Shown: positions 1-9,020, counted from the stretch's first letter. The stretch is 64,000 nt of DNA from an uncultured Pelagibacteraceae bacterium (GCA_902563435.1 CACEXE010000003.1:1-64000), one strand, 5' to 3'. The notes: generated by a model from the sequence alone, not told the origin. A program made the numbers and translations.

Positions 1-46
1 CTTTTTGTATACATATTAATCCAAAATTATCAATTATAGGATTGTC

Positions 47-691
47 ATGAGTAAAATATTTCCAAAAATACACAATGAAGGATACAAATTTATTATAATT
101 TTTGCAATCGCAACAATAATTCTTTATTTCATAAATGGATTTCTTGGTTTTATAGGGTTGGTATTAACCATTTGGTGCTATTATTTTTTTAGAGACCCAG
201 AAAGAACTTCAATAGGTGATGATAACTATCTTACAAGTCCAGCTGATGGAGTTGTTTTACAAGTGATAGATACTAATGGTCCAAAAGAACTAGGTTTAGA
301 AAATAAACAAATGAAAAAAATAAGTATTTTTATGGATGTGTTTGACTGCCATGTAAACAGGTCACCATGTTCCGGAGCAATATCCGAGATACTTTATAAA
401 CCTGGAAAGTTTTTTAATGCATCTTTAGATAAGGCAAGTGAAGATAACGAGAGAAATTATTATAAAATAAAAAATTCTGATGGAGAAGATATAATTGTTG
501 TCCAAATAGCAGGACTTGTAGCAAGAAGAATTGTGACTGAAGTTTCTAAAGATGAGCTTGTAGAACAAGGTTCAAGAATAGGAATGATCAGATTTGGAAG
601 TAGAGCTGATATGTATTTTGAAAATTATACTCCTTTAGTAAAAGTTGACCAAAAAACTATAGCTGGTGAAACTTTAATCGCACAAAAATGA
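47..691 (+). CDS. psd: Phosphatidylserine decarboxylase, short form
   Basis: Converts phosphatidylserine to phosphatidylethanolamine in the inner membrane using a pyruvoyl group made by self-cleavage. The 214-residue product is the short proenzyme type. Two hydrophobic segments lie near residues 15-45, followed by the RDPER and SPADG motifs typical of the family. The processing motif RFGS is at residues 182-185, so cleavage would fall between Gly184 and Ser185. It is followed one base later by pssA, the enzyme that makes its substrate, so the two form one unit. The start is the ATG at 47, which overlaps a stop codon (ATGA) of whatever reads in from the left edge. Confidence 0.95.
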   Translation: MSKIFPKIHNEGYKFIIIFAIATIILYFINGFLGFIGLVLTIWCYYFFRDPERTSIGDDNYLTSPADGVVLQVIDTNGPKELGLENKQMKKISIFMDVFDCHVNRSPCSGAISEILYKPGKFFNASLDKASEDNERNYYKIKNSDGEDIIVVQIAGLVARRIVTEVSKDELVEQGSRIGMIRFGSRADMYFENYTPLVKVDQKTIAGETLIAQK

Positions 692-692
692 T

Positions 693-1493
693 TTGATGGA
701 ACCACAAAATAAAAATATTAAATTAGTTTCTAATAAAAAAACAAGAGTTATTCTACCAAATATATTAACACTTGTTGGAGTATGTATTGGATTGACTTCA
801 ATAAAATTTGCATTTGACGGCAAATTCGAGTTATCAATTATCGCAGTAATAGTGGCTGCTATTATTGATGGGTTAGACGGCAGAATTGCAAGATTAATTA
901 AAGGAACTTCTAAAGTTGGAAAAGAACTAGACTCTCTTACTGATGTTATAAGTTTTGGTGTGGCTCCAGCTTTTATAATGTATTTTTGGGCGCTATCTGA
1001 AACTGGCAGAGTAGGTTGGTTAATTTCGTTAATTTATGTTATTTGTGTTGCACTTAGACTTGCAAGGTTCAATGTTTCATCAAACGAAGAGAGTTCTTGG
1101 AAAGATAATTTTTTTGAGGGTATACCTTCTCCAGCAGGTGGAATTCTTGTTTTAATGCCTTTAATACTAAGTATTAGTGAATTTCAGTTTTTAAACTTAA
1201 ATTATCAAATTGTCGTGCCTGTTATGTTTATAATTGTTTCAATATTATTAATAAGCAAAATACCAACTTATTCTTTTAAAAGGATAGCTGTTCCAAGAAG
1301 TACGTCAATATTTTTGCTATTTGGAATAATCTTATATTTTGGCTTAATTCTCGTATATACATTTAATGCTATTATCATTTCAGGTGTAATTTATTTGTTA
1401 ATGGTACCAATAAGTTCAATGCATTATCTTATGATTAAAAAGAATGTAAAAGCCATCACAGATGATACTGATCATCATGAAGATGTGTTATAA
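693..1493 (+). CDS. pssA: CDP-diacylglycerol-serine O-phosphatidyltransferase
   Basis: Makes phosphatidylserine from CDP-diacylglycerol and serine at the inner membrane. The 266-residue protein is largely hydrophobic with about six to eight membrane segments. The CDP-alcohol phosphotransferase signature is complete: D62, G63, A66, R67, G76, D80 and D84 have the expected spacing. The start at 693 encodes Met-Met; either Met could initiate. It lies one base after psd and is followed immediately by a glycosyltransferase-like gene, so the three are probably co-transcribed. The psd-pssA order is common in alphaproteobacteria. Confidence 0.95.
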   Translation: MMEPQNKNIKLVSNKKTRVILPNILTLVGVCIGLTSIKFAFDGKFELSIIAVIVAAIIDGLDGRIARLIKGTSKVGKELDSLTDVISFGVAPAFIMYFWALSETGRVGWLISLIYVICVALRLARFNVSSNEESSWKDNFFEGIPSPAGGILVLMPLILSISEFQFLNLNYQIVVPVMFIIVSILLISKIPTYSFKRIAVPRSTSIFLLFGIILYFGLILVYTFNAIIISGVIYLLMVPISSMHYLMIKKNVKAITDDTDHHEDVL

Positions 1494-2393
1494 ATGAGAG
1501 AAAATACAATAATCTCGTTAGCGGACTCCAACTATTTCAATCTTCTTAACGAACTAATTGACTCAATCAATAGATTTGAACAAAGCAAAACATTAGATGT
1601 TTGCATCATGGATGCAGGATTAACTGGTGAACAAATTAAAATATTAGAAAAAAAAGTATTTCAAATCAAAAAGGCTGAGTGGGATATAGAAGTTCCAAAT
1701 TCTAAGATAAAAGGAAGAGAGTGGTTGAAAAGTCAGGTATCTAGAGCATTCTTGCCAAATTATTTTCCAGGATATAAAAAATATTTATGGATAGATGCTG
1801 ATGCATGGGTAAACTCTTGGTATGCAATTGATCTTTATTTTAAAGGATGTGAGAATAATAAATTATCAATAGCAACATCAGCAGATAGATCCTATGGAAG
1901 AGTTTTAAGAGCAGAATGGGTATTTGGAAGTTTTGCAAAAATAAAATCACAAAATTACAAACACGCTAAATCATCTGGATTTTCAGAAAAAGTTTCAAGA
2001 GAAGTTGCACTTAAACCCCATTTGAATATTGGATTATTTTGCTTGGAGGAAAGTGCTCCTCATTGGAAAATATGGCAAAAAAATTTAAAAAAAGCATTGT
2101 CCTCTGGAAAAATCTGGGGTTCTGAGCAAATAGCAATGAATATTACAATATATTCAGATAATTTAGACGTAGAGATTCTACCTGCTTATTGTAACTGGAC
2201 TCTAATTGAAGCAATTAAATTTGACAAAAAACAAAATACTTTTGTAGAACCTTATTTACCAAACCATGAAATAGGAATTATTCATTTAGCAGGAAAAAAT
2301 AATGATAATATAAGAAATAATAAAAATTATATATCCAAAATAAAAACATTGGATGGAGATATAATTGAAAAATCACTAAGATTTGAGAATTAG
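1494..2393 (+). CDS. Glycosyltransferase-like protein with DAD motif
   Basis: Probably a GT-A fold glycosyltransferase; donor and acceptor are unknown. The 299-residue protein has no signal peptide or membrane segment. A short hydrophobic strand ends in WIDADAW, with the acidic DAD triad at residues 101-103, the form of the metal/sugar-nucleotide site in GT-A enzymes such as family 8. The N-terminal residues IISLADSNYF resemble the first strand of that fold. It starts with ATG directly after the pssA stop and ends directly before rlmE, so it sits inside a tight operon with phospholipid genes. A role in a lipid- or surface-linked sugar is only an inference from that position. Confidence 0.6.
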   Translation: MRENTIISLADSNYFNLLNELIDSINRFEQSKTLDVCIMDAGLTGEQIKILEKKVFQIKKAEWDIEVPNSKIKGREWLKSQVSRAFLPNYFPGYKKYLWIDADAWVNSWYAIDLYFKGCENNKLSIATSADRSYGRVLRAEWVFGSFAKIKSQNYKHAKSSGFSEKVSREVALKPHLNIGLFCLEESAPHWKIWQKNLKKALSSGKIWGSEQIAMNITIYSDNLDVEILPAYCNWTLIEAIKFDKKQNTFVEPYLPNHEIGIIHLAGKNNDNIRNNKNYISKIKTLDGDIIEKSLRFEN

Positions 2394-3005
2394 TTGAAAA
2401 AGAATAAATTTTCTAAGAATTGGATCATTAAGCAAAAAAGAGATATTTACGTCAAAAAATCAAAATTAGAGGGTTATAGGTCAAGAGCCGTATACAAATT
2501 GCAAGAAATAAACGATAAATTTAAAGTAATAAAAAATAATATTTTAGTTATAGATCTTGGTGCAGCCCCAGGCAGTTGGTCTCAGTATATATCAAGAAAT
2601 TTTAGTAAATCTAAAATAATTTCAATTGATTTAAAGGATATTGAGCCTATTACAAATTTAGTACATATAAAAGGGGATTTTACTGAGGAGCATCAAAAAA
2701 TGAATATCAAAAATTATTTTGGTAAGAAAGTAGATCTTATAGTCTCTGATATGGCAGTTAACACCACAGGTAATAAAAGTGTAGACTCATTAGTTACAGG
2801 AGAATTATGTTTAGAGGCAATGAATTTTGCGATTGAATTTCTAAATAAAAAAGGAAATTTTATTTCTAAACTTTTTATGGGATCATCTTTTAACGAGATT
2901 GTCGCATTAGGTAAAAAATCTTTTAAAGATGTTGATATTTTTAAGCCACCTTCAAGCAGAAAAGACTCTAAAGAAAATTTTATAATTTGTAGAAATTTAA
3001 GATAG
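2394..3005 (+). CDS. rlmE: 23S rRNA 2'-O-methyltransferase RlmE (FtsJ family)
   Basis: Methylates the 2'-OH of U2552 in the 23S rRNA A-loop late in large-subunit assembly. The 203-residue protein has the FtsJ N-terminal signature (RSRAVYKLQEI, residues about 29-39), the SAM-binding DLGAAPGSWSQY motif near residues 54-65, and the VSDMA motif near 118 carrying the catalytic Asp. Lys of the K-D-K-E tetrad is in the RSRAVYKL segment. The start is a TTG placed directly after the previous stop codon; no ATG in frame would leave a full N-terminus. It ends 39 bases before guaB. Confidence 0.93.
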   Translation: MKKNKFSKNWIIKQKRDIYVKKSKLEGYRSRAVYKLQEINDKFKVIKNNILVIDLGAAPGSWSQYISRNFSKSKIISIDLKDIEPITNLVHIKGDFTEEHQKMNIKNYFGKKVDLIVSDMAVNTTGNKSVDSLVTGELCLEAMNFAIEFLNKKGNFISKLFMGSSFNEIVALGKKSFKDVDIFKPPSSRKDSKENFIICRNLR

Positions 3006-3044
3006 TAATCCTTTTATTTTTTTAAGAATCATTTATATAGGGAC

Positions 3045-4109
3045 ATGGAAACTATTAAAGAAGCTTTAACATTTGATGATGTTACTTTGGCGCCAAATTA
3101 CTCTTCAATTCTACCTAGTGAAGTAAATACCTCTGTTAATTTAACAGAAAGTTTAACGATAAAAATACCACTTTTGTCATCTGCAATGGATACTGTTACA
3201 GAGTCGTCAATGGGGATTGCAATGGGGAGAGCTGGGGGAATGGGCATAATTCATCGAAACTTAAATATCCAAGAACAGATTAAACAAATTAGAAAAGTAA
3301 AATCAAAAAAAATATTAATAGGTGCAGCGGTTGGTGCAAGCGAAAAAGAATTAAAGAGAGCTGAAAAAATATTAAAAGAAAACATAGATTTAATAGTAAT
3401 TGATACAGCACACGGACATACCAAAAAAGTAGGAGATATAATTAAAAAAATAAAAAAAATACGTCCCAAAAAAACAGCAATTTGTGCTGGAAATATAGCT
3501 ACATCAGAAGCTGCAAAATTTTTGGTTGGATTAGGTGTTGATATTATAAAAGTAGGAATAGGACCAGGATCTATTTGCACAACAAGACTTGTGGCTGGAA
3601 TAGGAGTTCCTCAACTAAGTGCAATATTAAGTGTTAAAAAAGGAATTGGGAAAAGCAAAACAAGATTAATTGCTGATGGTGGAATAAAATTTTCTGGTGA
3701 TATTGCTAAAGCATTAGCAGCTGGTGCAGATGCAGTTATGATTGGTTCATTATTTGCAGGTACAGATGAAGCACCTGGAAAAAAAATAAAGAAAAATGGC
3801 AAATTATACAAATATTTTAGGGGAATGGGGTCAATAGGTGCAATGAATAAAGGTTCAGCAGACAGATATTTTCAAACGAAACAAAAAGATTCATCAAAAT
3901 ATGTAGCGGAAGGTGTAGAGGGATACATTAAATACAAAGGTAAAGTTAATAAAATAATATACAATTTAGTTGGAGGTTTGAAATCTTCAATGGGTTACAT
4001 GGGAGCTAAGAAAGTAATTGATCTGAGAAAAAAACCAAAATTTGTTAAAATTACTAAAGCAGGTTTTTATGAAAGTATGGTACATAATATAGATGTTGTT
4101 AAAAAATAA
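3045..4109 (+). CDS. guaB: IMP dehydrogenase lacking the CBS (Bateman) domains
   Basis: Oxidises IMP to XMP with NAD, the first committed step to GMP. The catalytic barrel is intact: FDDVTLAP at the N-terminus, the [11 protein letters not shown] loop with catalytic Cys178, DGGIKFSGD, the RGMGSIGAM segment, the Arg274-Tyr275 dyad in SADRYF, and the EGVEG flap. The product is 354 residues where the family is usually near 490. The missing part is the CBS pair: residue 85-88 (KVKS) runs directly into the barrel strand [13 protein letters not shown] reductase is also short, but the flap, Arg-Tyr dyad and KGSADRYF region are IMPDH-type. An AGGG ribosome site precedes the ATG. It is followed by a small gene and then guaA. 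Confidence 0.93.
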   Translation: METIKEALTFDDVTLAPNYSSILPSEVNTSVNLTESLTIKIPLLSSAMDTVTESSMGIAMGRAGGMGIIHRNLNIQEQIKQIRKVKSKKILIGAAVGASEKELKRAEKILKENIDLIVIDTAHGHTKKVGDIIKKIKKIRPKKTAICAGNIATSEAAKFLVGLGVDIIKVGIGPGSICTTRLVAGIGVPQLSAILSVKKGIGKSKTRLIADGGIKFSGDIAKALAAGADAVMIGSLFAGTDEAPGKKIKKNGKLYKYFRGMGSIGAMNKGSADRYFQTKQKDSSKYVAEGVEGYIKYKGKVNKIIYNLVGGLKSSMGYMGAKKVIDLRKKPKFVKITKAGFYESMVHNIDVVKK

Positions 4110-4111
4110 AT

Positions 4112-4540
4112 ATGAAATACTTAATTTTAATTTTTACATTTATTTCATTTAGCCTTTTTGCTATGGCGAACGAAAATAATTTTTTTAAGGAAGCCAAAGA
4201 TTTATTTGACAAGGAAAAATATGAAGATTCAAAGTTTTTATTTCATAGAAATATAGTCTATAACCCAAAAGACTCAGTATCTTACCTTTATTTAGCTAAA
4301 ATTTTTAAAATTGAAGAAGATAAAAGACAAGAAGAAAAGAATATTAAAACTACTTTACTTTTAGACCCTAAGAATGAAGAGGCTATGTTCCTTTTAATCG
4401 ATATGGAATTAGAAAGATCAAATTTTTCAAAAGTAGATGAATTGAGTAAAGATTTTAAGAAAATTTGTGTAGATATGTGTGAAAAAATTCCATCAATTGA
4501 AAGTCGTTTAAAAGATTTTGAAAGAAAAGATGCGTCTTGA
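4112..4540 (+). CDS. Small exported protein with TPR-like helices
   Basis: Function unknown. The 142-residue product begins with a signal peptide (residues 1-19, cleavage probably after the ALA-like FAMA). The rest is helical and charged, and two segments (about 24-57 and 60-95) have the spacing of tetratricopeptide repeats, including the [14 protein letters not shown] and [12 protein letters not shown] stretches. A CDMC-type Cys pair is near residues 122-126. It lies two bases after guaB and overlaps guaA by 11 bases, so it must be co-expressed with the guanine pathway although it is predicted to be periplasmic. Mechanistic linkage to GuaB or GuaA is not implied. Confidence 0.7.
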   Translation: MKYLILIFTFISFSLFAMANENNFFKEAKDLFDKEKYEDSKFLFHRNIVYNPKDSVSYLYLAKIFKIEEDKRQEEKNIKTTLLLDPKNEEAMFLLIDMELERSNFSKVDELSKDFKKICVDMCEKIPSIESRLKDFERKDAS

Positions 4541-6092
4541 GGACACTCTCAATAAAATACTAATTGTAGACTTTGGTTCCCAATTTACACAGTTAATTGC
4601 AAGAAAAATCAGAGAACTGGGTATTTATTGTGAGATAGTAAGTCACAAAAAAATAGAAAAATTCACAAAGTTTGAAAAAAATATTAAAGGAATAGTTTTA
4701 TCTGGAGGTCCTTTAAATGTCTATGAGAGTAAAAAAGTAAAATTTAATAATAAAATTCTTAAACTAGGAGTTCCTGTACTAGGCATATGTTTTGGGCATC
4801 AAATTATTTCAAAAGCAATGGGAGGAAGTGTTAGAAGTTCTAAACATAGAGAATTTGGACTTGCTGAAGTAAAAGAGTCTAAAAAAAGTAAGTTAACTAA
4901 AAATTTTTTTTCTAAGGGAAAAAACAATGTATGGATGAGCCATGCAGACCAGGTAACAAAATTACCAAAAAATTTTAAAATAATTGCACAAAGTATAAAT
5001 TCTAAGATGTGTATTATTGAAAATGTAGAAAAAAAAATGTTTGGTATTCAATTTCACCCTGAAGTAAGTCATACAATAAAAGGAAAGCTAATACTTAAAA
5101 ATTTTATATTTTCTATTTGTAAATTAACTAAAAATTGGTCTTCAAGAGACCAAAAAAAAAAATTAATAAATGAAGTAAGAAATAGCGTAGGAAATTCAAA
5201 GGTTATTTGTGCTCTATCTGGAGGTGTTGATAGCAGTGTAGTTGCTAAATTACTGTCAAATGCCATAGGGAAAAAACTAACATGTATATTTGTTAATACT
5301 GGTTTACTTAGGAAAGATGAAGAAAAGCAAGTTGTAAATACATTTAAAAAAAGATTTAAAATAAATCTTATTTATGTAAATGCGGAAAACTTATTTTTGT
5401 CAAAATTAAAAAATGTTTCTGATCCAGAAAAAAAAAGAAAAATAATAGGAAATCTTTTTATAAAAATTTTTGAAAAATATGCTAATAAAATTGAAAATGT
5501 AAAATTCTTAGCCCAAGGCACATTGTATCCTGATTTAATTGAAAGTAAATCTGTTACAGGTAGCCAAACATCAAAAATTAAATCACACCATAATGTAGGG
5601 GGATTGCCAAAAAAAATGAAACTTAAATTAATAGAGCCATTGAAATATCTTTTTAAAGACGAGGTTAGAAAACTTGGATTAGAACTTGGATTAAGTAATG
5701 AAATTATATCTAGACACCCATTTCCAGGACCAGGTCTTGCAATAAGAATGCCTGGTATAATCACCAAAGAAAAAATAAAAATTTTGAAGGAAGCAGATAA
5801 TTATTTTATTAAATCTTTAAAAGACAATAATCTATATGATAAAATTTGGCAGGCCTATGCTGCCTTACTTCCAGTTAAGACGGTTGGTGTTATGGGAGAT
5901 AATAGAACTTATGAATATCTTTGTTTATTAAGGGCAATCACATCAGAAGACGGAATGACAGCAGATTTCTTTCAATTTAATAAATCTTTCATGCAGTCAA
6001 TATCCAATCAAATTGTAAATAATATAAGAGGTATTAATAGAGTGGTTTATGATGTTACTTCAAAGCCGCCAAGTACTATTGAATTGGAATAA
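4530..6092 (+). CDS. guaA: GMP synthase (glutamine-hydrolysing)
   Basis: Aminates XMP to GMP using glutamine and ATP. Domains in order: class I glutamine amidotransferase (residues about 9-205; nucleophile Cys87 in LGICFGHQI, His/Glu in IQFHPEVS), ATP pyrophosphatase with the PP-loop motif ALSGGVDSS near residue 230, and the C-terminal dimerisation domain ending in PPSTIELE, the usual family end. From the ATG at 4530 it is 520 residues, the normal length. A longer reading from a TTG at 4518 is possible but adds only MKEK and is not needed. It overlaps the preceding small gene by 11 bases. Confidence 0.96.
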   Translation: MRLEDTLNKILIVDFGSQFTQLIARKIRELGIYCEIVSHKKIEKFTKFEKNIKGIVLSGGPLNVYESKKVKFNNKILKLGVPVLGICFGHQIISKAMGGSVRSSKHREFGLAEVKESKKSKLTKNFFSKGKNNVWMSHADQVTKLPKNFKIIAQSINSKMCIIENVEKKMFGIQFHPEVSHTIKGKLILKNFIFSICKLTKNWSSRDQKKKLINEVRNSVGNSKVICALSGGVDSSVVAKLLSNAIGKKLTCIFVNTGLLRKDEEKQVVNTFKKRFKINLIYVNAENLFLSKLKNVSDPEKKRKIIGNLFIKIFEKYANKIENVKFLAQGTLYPDLIESKSVTGSQTSKIKSHHNVGGLPKKMKLKLIEPLKYLFKDEVRKLGLELGLSNEIISRHPFPGPGLAIRMPGIITKEKIKILKEADNYFIKSLKDNNLYDKIWQAYAALLPVKTVGVMGDNRTYEYLCLLRAITSEDGMTADFFQFNKSFMQSISNQIVNNIRGINRVVYDVTSKPPSTIELE

Positions 6093-6114
6093 TAAGACTA
6101 TATAAGTAAGTCAT

Positions 6115-6534
6115 ATGAAATATTTACATACAATGATAAGGGTTTCAAATATTGAAGACTCACTGAAATTTTTTTGTGATGGTTTAGGACTAAAAGAAAC
6201 AAAAAGAATGGAAAATGAAAAGGGAAGATACACATTAGTTTTCCTTGCAGCTCCAAATGACGAAAATGCTGAAATTGAATTAACTTATAACTGGGATGGA
6301 GACAATTTAGGTGAAGGATCTAGAAATTTTGGACATTTAGCTTACAGAGTTGATAATATTTATGAAACTTGTCAGAGATTAAAAGATATGGGTTATACAA
6401 TAAACAGACCTCCTAGAGATGGTCATATGGCTTTTGTTAGATCTCCAGATAAAATATCAGTTGAAATACTTCAAGAAGGAAACTTAGAACCCATAGAACC
6501 TTGGAAATCTATGGAAAATACGGGCACTTGGTAA
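6115..6534 (+). CDS. gloA: Lactoylglutathione lyase (glyoxalase I)
   Basis: Isomerises the methylglyoxal-glutathione hemithioacetal to S-lactoylglutathione in the cytoplasm. The 139-residue protein has the two-module glyoxalase fold with the four metal ligands in place: His5, Glu55 (EIELTYNW), His74 (FGHLAYRV) and Glu117 (VEIL). The length matches Ni-type bacterial GloA. Glutathione for this reaction would come from gshA/gshB at 39-41 kb. It sits 22 bases after guaA and 10 bases before panB on the same strand. A related lyase or epimerase of the same fold is the only alternative; TYNWD and the ligand set favour glyoxalase I. Confidence 0.9.
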   Translation: MKYLHTMIRVSNIEDSLKFFCDGLGLKETKRMENEKGRYTLVFLAAPNDENAEIELTYNWDGDNLGEGSRNFGHLAYRVDNIYETCQRLKDMGYTINRPPRDGHMAFVRSPDKISVEILQEGNLEPIEPWKSMENTGTW

Positions 6535-6544
6535 GCAGGTATTT

Positions 6545-7324
6545 ATGCTTACAAAAAAGAGTAGGCTAGTTCTTAAAAAAAAAAATAAGTCAAAAATTGT
6601 TTGTTTAACTGCTTATTCAAAAAATATAGCAGAAGAGATTGATAACCACGTAGATTTAATACTTGTGGGCGACTCATTGGGTTCAGTTTTATATAATTTT
6701 GAAACTACAAGAAAAGTAAATTTATCAATGATGATTGAGCACTCCAAGAGTGTAAGAAAAGGAGTTAAAAAAAGTTTATTGATTGTAGACATGCCTTTCA
6801 ATACATACAAAAATAAATCTCAAGCACTTAAGAATTGTAAAAAAGTAATGAAAGAAACAAAATGTGATGGCATAAAATTAGAAGGAGGAAGAAAAATTAT
6901 AGAAATCGTTAAACATTTAATAAAATATAATATTCCTGTAATGGGCCATATAGGTATAACACCACAATCTGTAAGAGGAAAATTTAGATACAAAGGTAAA
7001 ACAGATATAGAAAAAAAAAATTTGTTAAAAGATTCGAAATCTTTGGAAGATGCTGGAGTATTTGCAATTGTTTTAGAATGTATTGAAAAAAAAGTTTCAA
7101 AAAAAATTACAGAGTCAATTAACATTCCTACAATAGGGATAGGTTCATCAAATTTTTGTGATGGTCAGATTTTAGTTACAGATGATTTATTGGGACTAAC
7201 AGATAATAAAATAAAATTTGTAAAAAAATATGCTGATTTGAAAAGCAATGTAAGGAAAGCAGTTAAAAAATTTAAATTAGATGTTAAGAAAGGCTCATAC
7301 CCATCAATTAAATATTCTTATTAA
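6545..7324 (+). CDS. panB: 3-methyl-2-oxobutanoate hydroxymethyltransferase
   Basis: Transfers a hydroxymethyl group from 5,10-methylene-tetrahydrofolate to ketoisovalerate, giving ketopantoate for pantothenate and coenzyme A. The 259-residue barrel shows the family motifs LTAYSKNIA, LVGDSLG (metal Asp), VDMPF, KLEGG, MGHIGITPQ and IGIGS. panC and panD are not in the window. The gene ends convergently with the TerC-like gene: the TTAA at 7321-7324 supplies the stop codon of both strands. Confidence 0.93.
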   Translation: MLTKKSRLVLKKKNKSKIVCLTAYSKNIAEEIDNHVDLILVGDSLGSVLYNFETTRKVNLSMMIEHSKSVRKGVKKSLLIVDMPFNTYKNKSQALKNCKKVMKETKCDGIKLEGGRKIIEIVKHLIKYNIPVMGHIGITPQSVRGKFRYKGKTDIEKKNLLKDSKSLEDAGVFAIVLECIEKKVSKKITESINIPTIGIGSSNFCDGQILVTDDLLGLTDNKIKFVKKYADLKSNVRKAVKKFKLDVKKGSYPSIKYSY

Positions 7325-7935
7325 AAATATTTTTTAAACTCTTCGTTTATATTTAAAATTTCTAAGTCTACAAGTCCTCCAATAATAAGTTGTATTGCCA
7401 GTATAAGAATAAATGCCATTCCAATATAGACGACCCATAAATGTTTCTGTACATAATTAGCTAAATAAGTGGCCATTGCACCTGTAAGGACTACAGATAA
7501 AATTAAACCAAAAATCATGAATCCAAAGTTACCCTTAGAAGCCCCAACAACACCTATAACATTATCGAAACTAATTGTAATATCTGCAAAAAGTACTTTA
7601 TACATACCCTTAGCAAATGATGGTTCTAAAGATTTTTTTGTAGGTGATTTAGTTTGCTTTTGAACTTGTAAAAGATCTTTTCTTAAATCGTTAACTATCC
7701 AAATTAACAGTAAACCTCCTAGAATTTTTATAAAGTAAAATTTAAATAAATATGTAGCAAATACTGCAAATAAAACTTTAAAGACTAAAGCCCCAACTAC
7801 TCCCCAAAATATAATTTTTTTTCTATTTCTAGGGACAAAATTAGATGCGATAAGGCCAATTATTATGGCATTATCAGCAGTTAAAATTATATTTATAAAT
7901 ATAATTTGTAATAAAATAAGGGCTTCTTCGATCAA
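7321..7935 (-). CDS. TerC/YjbE-family integral membrane protein
   Basis: A TerC superfamily membrane protein of 204 residues with about six to seven hydrophobic segments. Two conserved acidic motifs sit inside membrane helices: LTADNAIIIGLIAS near residue 20 and ITISFDNVIGVVGAS near residue 120, the hallmark of YjbE/YkoY/TerC proteins implicated in Mn2+ or other metal-ion efflux. Substrate cannot be read from sequence. It is transcribed alone on the minus strand, divergent from the TRAP operon and convergent with panB. Confidence 0.85.
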   Translation of the reverse strand: MIEEALILLQIIFINIILTADNAIIIGLIASNFVPRNRKKIIFWGVVGALVFKVLFAVFATYLFKFYFIKILGGLLLIWIVNDLRKDLLQVQKQTKSPTKKSLEPSFAKGMYKVLFADITISFDNVIGVVGASKGNFGFMIFGLILSVVLTGAMATYLANYVQKHLWVVYIGMAFILILAIQLIIGGLVDLEILNINEEFKKYF

Positions 7936-7944
7936 AGTAACTTT

Positions 7945-7972
7945 ATAATAGTAGTATTTTCTTATTTTTCAA
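7945..7972 (-). promoter_or_regulatory. Candidate promoter for the TerC-like gene
   Basis: On the minus strand TTGAAA (7972-7967) and TATTAT (7950-7945) are separated by 16 bases, each five of six to the sigma-70 consensus. The implied start site is only a few bases before the ATG at 7935, so the transcript would be almost leaderless. In DNA this AT-rich such matches arise by chance. Confidence 0.3.
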
Positions 7973-7978
7973 TAAAAC

Positions 7979-8027
7979 ATAGAAAATTTTCTATTGATTT
8001 AACAAATAATACATAATCAGATGTATT
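7979..8027. promoter_or_regulatory. Palindrome and inverted repeat upstream of the TRAP operon
   Basis: Two symmetric elements lie in the 113-base gap before dctP. One is a perfect 16-base palindrome, ATAGAAAATTTTCTAT, at 7979-7994. The other is a 7-base inverted repeat, AATACAT (8008-8014) with ATGTATT (8021-8027). They could be repressor sites or mRNA hairpins controlling transporter expression. No regulator gene is adjacent. Confidence 0.35.
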
Positions 8028-8048
8028 TTTTAAAAATATGGAGGATTA

Positions 8049-9020
8049 ATGAAAAATTTAAAAACTTTAATTTCTATTTTATTTTCTGTTTTGTTAACAG
8101 CAAACGTAAATGCTGCTGAGAAGTGGGATATGGCTTTAGCTTATGGTGCAAGCAATTTTCATTCAGCTAATGCTGCAGAATTTGCTAAAAACGTTTCAGA
8201 AAAAAGTGGAGGTAAATTAACTATTGTAACTCACCCTGGGGGAGCATTATTTAAAGGTGGAGAAATCTTTAGAGCTGTCAGAACTGGACAAGCTCAAATG
8301 GGAGAGAGATTTATGTCGGCTCTTGGAAAAGTAGATCCAATTCTTGAGATTGACTCACAACCATTCTTAGCAACATCTTATGACGATGCTATGAAACTTT
8401 ATCAAGCATCGAAACCAGCAATCATAGAAAGCTTAAGTCAAAAAGGATTGGTATTTTTGTATGCTGTACCATGGCCTGCACAAGGTTTGTATAGTAAAAA
8501 CGAGATTAATAGTGTTTCAGATTTACAAGGTTTAAAATTTAGAGCTTATAATTCAGCAACAATTAGAATTGCTGAACTAACTGGTATGGCTCCAACAAAA
8601 ATTGAAGCTGCAGAAATAAGTCAAGCATTTTCAACTGGAGCAGTAGAGAGCATGATTACTTCACCAACTACTGGAAAAAATAGTAAAATTTGGGAGAACG
8701 GAGTAAAATATTTCTATGATATAGCTGCTTGGTTCCCAAAAAATATGGTAGTTGCTCATAGAGGATCTTGGAACAAACTAGATGCAGATACTCAAAAACT
8801 AATAATGAAAGAAGCAACTGCTGCAGAAGAAAAAGGCTGGATGCTTTCTAGAGTTGGAAATATTGAGGATAAAAAAGCTTTAGCTGCTGCTGGAATGACA
8901 GTAGGTAAAGTAAACGCTGATTTAGAAAAACATTTCCAAAAAGTTGGAAAAAAAATGGCAAAGGAATGGAAGAAAAAGGCTGGCAAAACAGGAGCTAGCG
9001 TACTTGCTGCTTACAAATAA
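8049..9020 (+). CDS. dctP: TRAP transporter solute-binding protein (DctP family)
   Basis: Periplasmic receptor of a tripartite ATP-independent transporter. The 323-residue protein has a signal peptide (residues 1-23, cleavage after VNA-A) and the DctP fold. The conserved arginine that binds the ligand carboxylate is Arg165 in GLKFRAYN. A strong ribosome site, GGAGG at 8040-8044, precedes the ATG, consistent with high expression of a binding protein. A hairpin terminator follows it, so the receptor should be made in excess over the permease. The ligand is a carboxylate of unknown identity; the nearby pxpABC genes suggest pyroglutamate as one candidate. Confidence 0.93.
   Translation: MKNLKTLISILFSVLLTANVNAAEKWDMALAYGASNFHSANAAEFAKNVSEKSGGKLTIVTHPGGALFKGGEIFRAVRTGQAQMGERFMSALGKVDPILEIDSQPFLATSYDDAMKLYQASKPAIIESLSQKGLVFLYAVPWPAQGLYSKNEINSVSDLQGLKFRAYNSATIRIAELTGMAPTKIEAAEISQAFSTGAVESMITSPTTGKNSKIWENGVKYFYDIAAWFPKNMVVAHRGSWNKLDADTQKLIMKEATAAEEKGWMLSRVGNIEDKKALAAAGMTVGKVNADLEKHFQKVGKKMAKEWKKKAGKTGASVLAAYK

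Noticed and set aside
3-50. Possible 3' end of a gene entering from the left edge, ending with TGA that overlaps the psd ATG
   Set aside because: Only about 15 codons are visible and another frame is also open to 37-39, so no product or frame can be supported.
3045-4109. Reading guaB as GMP reductase because of its length
   Set aside because: The flap, the Arg-Tyr dyad and KGSADRYF region are those of IMP dehydrogenase; GMP reductase lacks them.
4518-4529. TTG start for guaA upstream of the ATG at 4530
   Set aside because: It would add four residues not needed for the fold; the ATG gives a normal N-terminus.
5372-5767. Open frame of 131 codons antisense to guaA
   Set aside because: It lies wholly within a clear guaA coding region, has no family features, and its composition is that of a reverse-strand shadow. 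The same applies to antisense frames in guaB, panB, fabD, pdxA, surA and the EamA gene at 29.4-29.8 kb.
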